Position numbers and translations under genes: made by a program. From Acidobacteriaceae bacterium (GTDB taxonomy: Bacteria > Acidobacteriota > Terriglobia > Terriglobales > Acidobacteriaceae), in contig JAOAPJ010000266.1 in assembly GCA_025462805.1 (NCBI GenBank), positions 1 to 8,373 of the forward strand: a DNA stretch of 8,373 nt, given 5' to 3'. The notes below the pieces were generated by a model. It saw nothing but the letters and a program-made list of their open reading frames with translations. It made no database searches and was not told the origin of the DNA. Positions 5,728-8,373 of the stretch are shown piece after piece (the first letter of the stretch is position 1; every line of letters begins with the position of its first letter).

Positions 5728-6819
5728 CTATGGTTCCAGCCGCAGTCCGCGCTGCATGGCGCGCAGCAGTTCGGCGTCGGTCAGGTCGTTCACCACCTGG
5801 GCGCGCCCGATGGTTTCGAGCAATACGTAGTTGCGGACGCCCGCGATGTGCTTCTTGTCGCCTTCAGCGGCCTGCAGCAGTCTGCGCGGTGAAAGGCGAG
5901 GCAGCGGCGGTAGTTGCAGCGCATCGATTGCGGCGAGACTGCGATCCGCCTCCAGGTCGCTGAGCCCGCGCTGGCGACTGGCCTCGATGGCAACCCGCAT
6001 CCCCCAGCCGACCGCCTCACCATGGAGCAGCGTGCGGTATTTCGTCAGCGTCTCTATGGCGTGGCCGACGGTGTGGCCGAAGTTCAGGATCATGCGTAAT
6101 CCGGCCTCGCGCTCGTCCTGCTTCACGACCTCAGCCTTGATGCGGATGGACTCCGCGATCACATGGGTGAGCGGTTCAGCGTCCTGCCGCAGCAGTGCTT
6201 CCGTGTGCTGTTCGATGTACGTGAACAGATCACGGTCATAGATGAGCCCGGCCTTGAGGCTTTCGAAGAGTCCCGCACGCAATTCGGCCGGCGGGAGCGT
6301 GCGCAGAACGGCAGTGTCGGCGACGACCAGTCGCGGATGATAGAAGCTGCCGACCAGGTTCTTGCCTGCGGTCAGATTGACGCCGGTCTTGCCACCGACC
6401 GAGGAGTCCACCTGAGAGAGCAGCGTGGTGGGCACCTGCACGAAGTCGAGACCGCGCATGTAGATCGCTGCCAGGAAACCGGCGACGTCGCCCACGACTC
6501 CACCGCCGAAGGCGATGAGAATCGAACTGCGGTCAGCGCCGGCCTTGGCTAACTGCTGTGCCAGCCGCTCCACGGCTGCCAGACGCTTATGATGTTCGCC
6601 GGCGGGTAACAGCAGAACGGTCGGCTGCAAGCTCGCGGGAAAGCTGCGTAGAAAGTCATTCGACCAGAGAGTCCAGATCTCTGGAGAGGTGACAACGAAG
6701 CAGCGGCGGGCGCGTTCTCCAAACGTGGCGTGTAGCTGCCTTGGGAGATCGGCCAACAGACCTGCGCCAAGTTGGACGTCATAAGCGGTGGAGGATGTCT
6801 GGACCGGGAGAGTGCGCAC
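5728..6819 (-). CDS. aroB: 3-dehydroquinate synthase
   Basis: Converts DAHP to 3-dehydroquinate, the second step of the shikimate pathway, in the cytoplasm with NAD and a divalent metal. From the chosen start the protein is 363 residues (E. coli 362). The NAD-binding motif is FGGGVVGD (104-111), followed by VPTTLLSQVDSSVGGKTGVN (129-148). Probable metal ligands are Glu186 (in LFESLKAG), His249 (GHTVGH) and His266 (HGEAV); their spacing of 63 and 17 residues equals that of Glu184, His247 and His264 in E. coli. DEREAGLRMILNFGH (362-376 if counted from codon 7200) is also typical. The frame stays open to 7200, but that part lies antisense to nadB and does not resemble AroB. The GTG at 6819-6817 (VRTLPVQT...YDVQLGAG) fits the family N-terminus best. 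An ATG at 6894-6892 would add 25 residues. Neither has a good Shine-Dalgarno site. It appears to head the cluster aroB-menG-CDF-osmC-PASTA. Confidence 0.95.
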   Translation of the reverse strand: MRTLPVQTSSTAYDVQLGAGLLADLPRQLHATFGERARRCFVVTSPEIWTLWSNDFLRSFPASLQPTVLLLPAGEHHKRLAAVERLAQQLAKAGADRSSILIAFGGGVVGDVAGFLAAIYMRGLDFVQVPTTLLSQVDSSVGGKTGVNLTAGKNLVGSFYHPRLVVADTAVLRTLPPAELRAGLFESLKAGLIYDRDLFTYIEQHTEALLRQDAEPLTHVIAESIRIKAEVVKQDEREAGLRMILNFGHTVGHAIETLTKYRTLLHGEAVGWGMRVAIEASRQRGLSDLEADRSLAAIDALQLPPLPRLSPRRLLQAAEGDKKHIAGVRNYVLLETIGRAQVVNDLTDAELLRAMQRGLRLEP

Positions 6820-6892
6820 TTGGGATTCATCGTACCGCAGGCCGCCCGCAGGGAAGATGTCCGGCTGACGGCCCCGGTGATAGCCTTCGATC
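6820..6892. promoter_or_regulatory. Divergent aroB/nadB intergenic region
   Basis: These 73 bases lie between the preferred aroB start and the nadB start, so promoters for both the minus-strand cluster and nadB should be here or inside the 5' ends of the genes. I see no convincing -35/-10 pair. On the minus strand TACGAT (6829-6834) resembles a -10 element, but it is very close to the GTG and lacks a good -35 partner. The heptamer CCGCAGG occurs twice (6835-6841 and 6846-6852) 11 bases apart, about one helical turn, which might be an operator or chance in G+C-rich DNA. If aroB starts at 6894 this stretch is coding. Confidence 0.4.
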
Positions 6893-8373
6893 ATGGGAAC
6901 AGTCCGCATCCCTGAGTCGACCGATTTCCTCATCATTGGTGCCGGTATTGCCGGCCTGCGCGCCGCCATCACGCTGGCTGACGCGGGCCGGGTTCTGGTC
7001 GTGACCAAGGAGGCGCTCGGCGAATCGAACACGCAATACGCGCAGGGCGGTATTGCCGTTGCCATCAGCGGAGAGGAAGACGTGGAACTCCACCTCGAGG
7101 ACACCCTCGCAGCAGGCGACGGCCTCGTAGACGCCAATGCGGCCCGCATCCTGGTGGAGGAGGGTCCGCTCCGCGTGGAGGAGTTGCTGCGCTGGGACAC
7201 TCGCTTCGATCGCTACTCGAGCGGCCAGCACGCCGGTGAGCTGATGCTGACGCGCGAGGGCGCGCACAGCCGCAACCGTATCCTGCATGCGAACGGCGAT
7301 GCCACGGGAAGAGAGATCGGCCGCGCCCTGCTGGCCCGCGCTTCCCATGTTGCGAACATCACGCTCTTGCCATGGACACTGCTGACGGAGCTTATCGTGG
7401 GCGATGGTCGCGTGTATGGTGCGCAACTGCTGGACGAGCACGGCACGCTGCAGACGGTCGAGGCGCGCGCGGTGTTGCTCGCCAGTGGTGGTGCAGGCCA
7501 GGTCTACAGCGATACGACCAACCCGGCAGTCGCGACCGGGGATGGCATCGGTGCCGCCATGGCTGCCGGTGCGGCACTGGCGGACATGGAGTTTTACCAG
7601 TTCCATCCCACGGCACTCAGCCTGCCCGGCGTTTCGCGGTTCCTGCTCTCCGAGGCTCTGCGGGGCGAGGGTGCGCGCCTGATCAACGCGCAGGGCGAGC
7701 GGTTCATGGAGCGCTACCATCCACTGCTGGAACTGGCGCCGCGGGATGTGGTGGCGCGCGCCATCACGCGGGAAGGATTTGGGCGAGTCCCAGGCGAGTC
7801 GCTGCCGGTGTATCTGGATATGCGGCACGTCAGGGGCATCGACCTGAGCGCCCGCTTTCCTGGAATATCAGCGTTCCTGCATCAGCAGGGGCTCGACCTG
7901 GCGCGCGATCCGATCCCGGTTCGGCCAGCTGCCCATTACCTTATGGGCGGCGTGCGCACCGATGTGGAAGGGCGGGCCTCGCTCGCCGGCCTCTATGCCG
8001 CCGGGGAGGTGGCCTGCACCGGCGTGCACGGCGCGAACCGGCTGGCTAGCAACTCACTCTTGGAAGGGCTAGTCTTCGGCGCGCGCGCGGCAGAAAGCAT
8101 GGGAGAAGAGAGGGCGGTCGGCGGTCATGATGCGGTCCGCTCGCTGGTGGCGCCGGCCGAGGCTGGGGAGTCGCTGCCGCCCGTCGAATCGGCGATTGCA
8201 AGGCTGCAGCAGCAGATGTGGGAGCACGCCGGGCTGTTGCGCGATGCGGCGCTGCTCGAGAGCATCGACCTGGAGGCAGCGTCAGCCTACGCGCGCGCCA
8301 CGCCAACCTCTCAGTGGACCAGGCGCGACTACGAAGTCCGATCACTGGCCCGCGTCGCCCACGCCATCGCCGC
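6893..8373 (+). CDS. nadB: L-aspartate oxidase (3' end beyond the window)
   Basis: FAD enzyme that oxidizes L-aspartate to iminoaspartate, using oxygen or fumarate as acceptor, for the first step of de novo NAD synthesis with NadA. I translated 493 codons without a stop; NadB proteins are usually about 520-540 residues, so roughly the last 30-50 are missing, including the ESRG segment. The FAD-binding motif is LIIGAGIAGLRAA (13-25), followed by SNTQYAQGGIAVA (44-56). LTREGAHSRNRILHANGDATG (120-140) is the NadB hallmark and contains Glu122. Other active-site residues are His238 (FHPTAL), Arg284 (APRDVVARAI) and His348 (PAAHYLMGG); GLYAAGEVACTGVHGANRLA closes the FAD domain. Glu122 and the DATG motif favour NadB over the related fumarate reductase/succinate dehydrogenase flavoproteins. 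The ATG is fixed by an in-frame TAG at 6881-6883. The Shine-Dalgarno site is weak (GGTGAT, 11 bases away). It is transcribed away from aroB. Confidence 0.96.
   Translation, partial: MGTVRIPESTDFLIIGAGIAGLRAAITLADAGRVLVVTKEALGESNTQYAQGGIAVAISGEEDVELHLEDTLAAGDGLVDANAARILVEEGPLRVEELLRWDTRFDRYSSGQHAGELMLTREGAHSRNRILHANGDATGREIGRALLARASHVANITLLPWTLLTELIVGDGRVYGAQLLDEHGTLQTVEARAVLLASGGAGQVYSDTTNPAVATGDGIGAAMAAGAALADMEFYQFHPTALSLPGVSRFLLSEALRGEGARLINAQGERFMERYHPLLELAPRDVVARAITREGFGRVPGESLPVYLDMRHVRGIDLSARFPGISAFLHQQGLDLARDPIPVRPAAHYLMGGVRTDVEGRASLAGLYAAGEVACTGVHGANRLASNSLLEGLVFGARAAESMGEERAVGGHDAVRSLVAPAEAGESLPPVESAIARLQQQMWEHAGLLRDAALLESIDLEAASAYARATPTSQWTRRDYEVRSLARVAHAIA

Noticed and set aside
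6820..7200. N-terminal extension of the aroB frame, open to a start codon at 7200
   Set aside because: It lies antisense to the conserved 5' part of nadB, is rich in Ser/Arg/Ala with no domain, and would make AroB about 127 residues longer than its family.
6827..7828. Minus-strand open frame of 333 codons opposite nadB
   Set aside because: It is entirely antisense to clear NadB coding sequence, has no recognisable motif, and has the Arg/Gln/His-rich composition typical of shadow frames in G+C-rich DNA.
1..8373. Search for CRISPR arrays, tRNAs, insertion sequences, phage or defence genes
   Set aside because: I saw no regular repeats, cloverleaf sequence, transposase or integrase motif or toxin-antitoxin pattern; nearly every base is in a recognised conserved gene.

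Overview
This window looks like a piece of a bacterial chromosome that is rich in G+C and densely packed with housekeeping genes. The combination of genes points to a menaquinone-using Gram-negative bacterium. A member of the Acidobacteriota (class Terriglobia, e.g. the Acidobacteriaceae) is my best guess, from protein style and remembered gene order rather than from any search. I see no insertion sequence, phage, CRISPR array, tRNA, rRNA or other sign of recent transfer, and codon and base use look uniform throughout.

Layout. Positions 1-29 hold only the last codons of an upstream gene. Then come two overlapping plus-strand translation genes: fmt (30-965, methionyl-tRNA formyltransferase) and rsmB (965-2257, 16S rRNA m5C methyltransferase). 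They meet, with a gap of only 4 bases, a minus-strand cluster that reads right to left: aroB (about 6819-5728, 3-dehydroquinate synthase), menG/ubiE (5725-4985, demethylmenaquinone C-methyltransferase), a CDF cation-efflux protein with an unusually long C-terminal part (4916-3378), a YhfA-type OsmC-family protein (3433-3035) and a membrane-anchored protein with three PASTA domains (3038-2262). nadB (L-aspartate oxidase) diverges from aroB at 6893 and runs off the right edge. It is still open at the last base and lacks only the end of its C-terminus.

How the genes fit together. fmt and rsmB serve translation initiation and ribosome maturation. aroB feeds the shikimate pathway to chorismate, the precursor of menaquinone, and menG performs the last methylation of menaquinone; the two genes are 2 bases apart. 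nadB starts NAD synthesis. The CDF, OsmC and PASTA genes overlap one another (56 and 4 bases), which suggests coupled translation. Their physiological link (metal and redox stress and the cell envelope) is only inference.

I found no convincing undescribed multi-gene system. The points most worth a second look are the triplicated cytosolic domain of the CDF protein, the 56-base CDF/OsmC overlap that one lost or gained base would explain, the kinase-free PASTA protein next to fmt-rsmB (a neighbourhood which in Firmicutes carries the PASTA kinase PrkC), a shortened linker in RsmB, and the back-to-back aroB/nadB starts.
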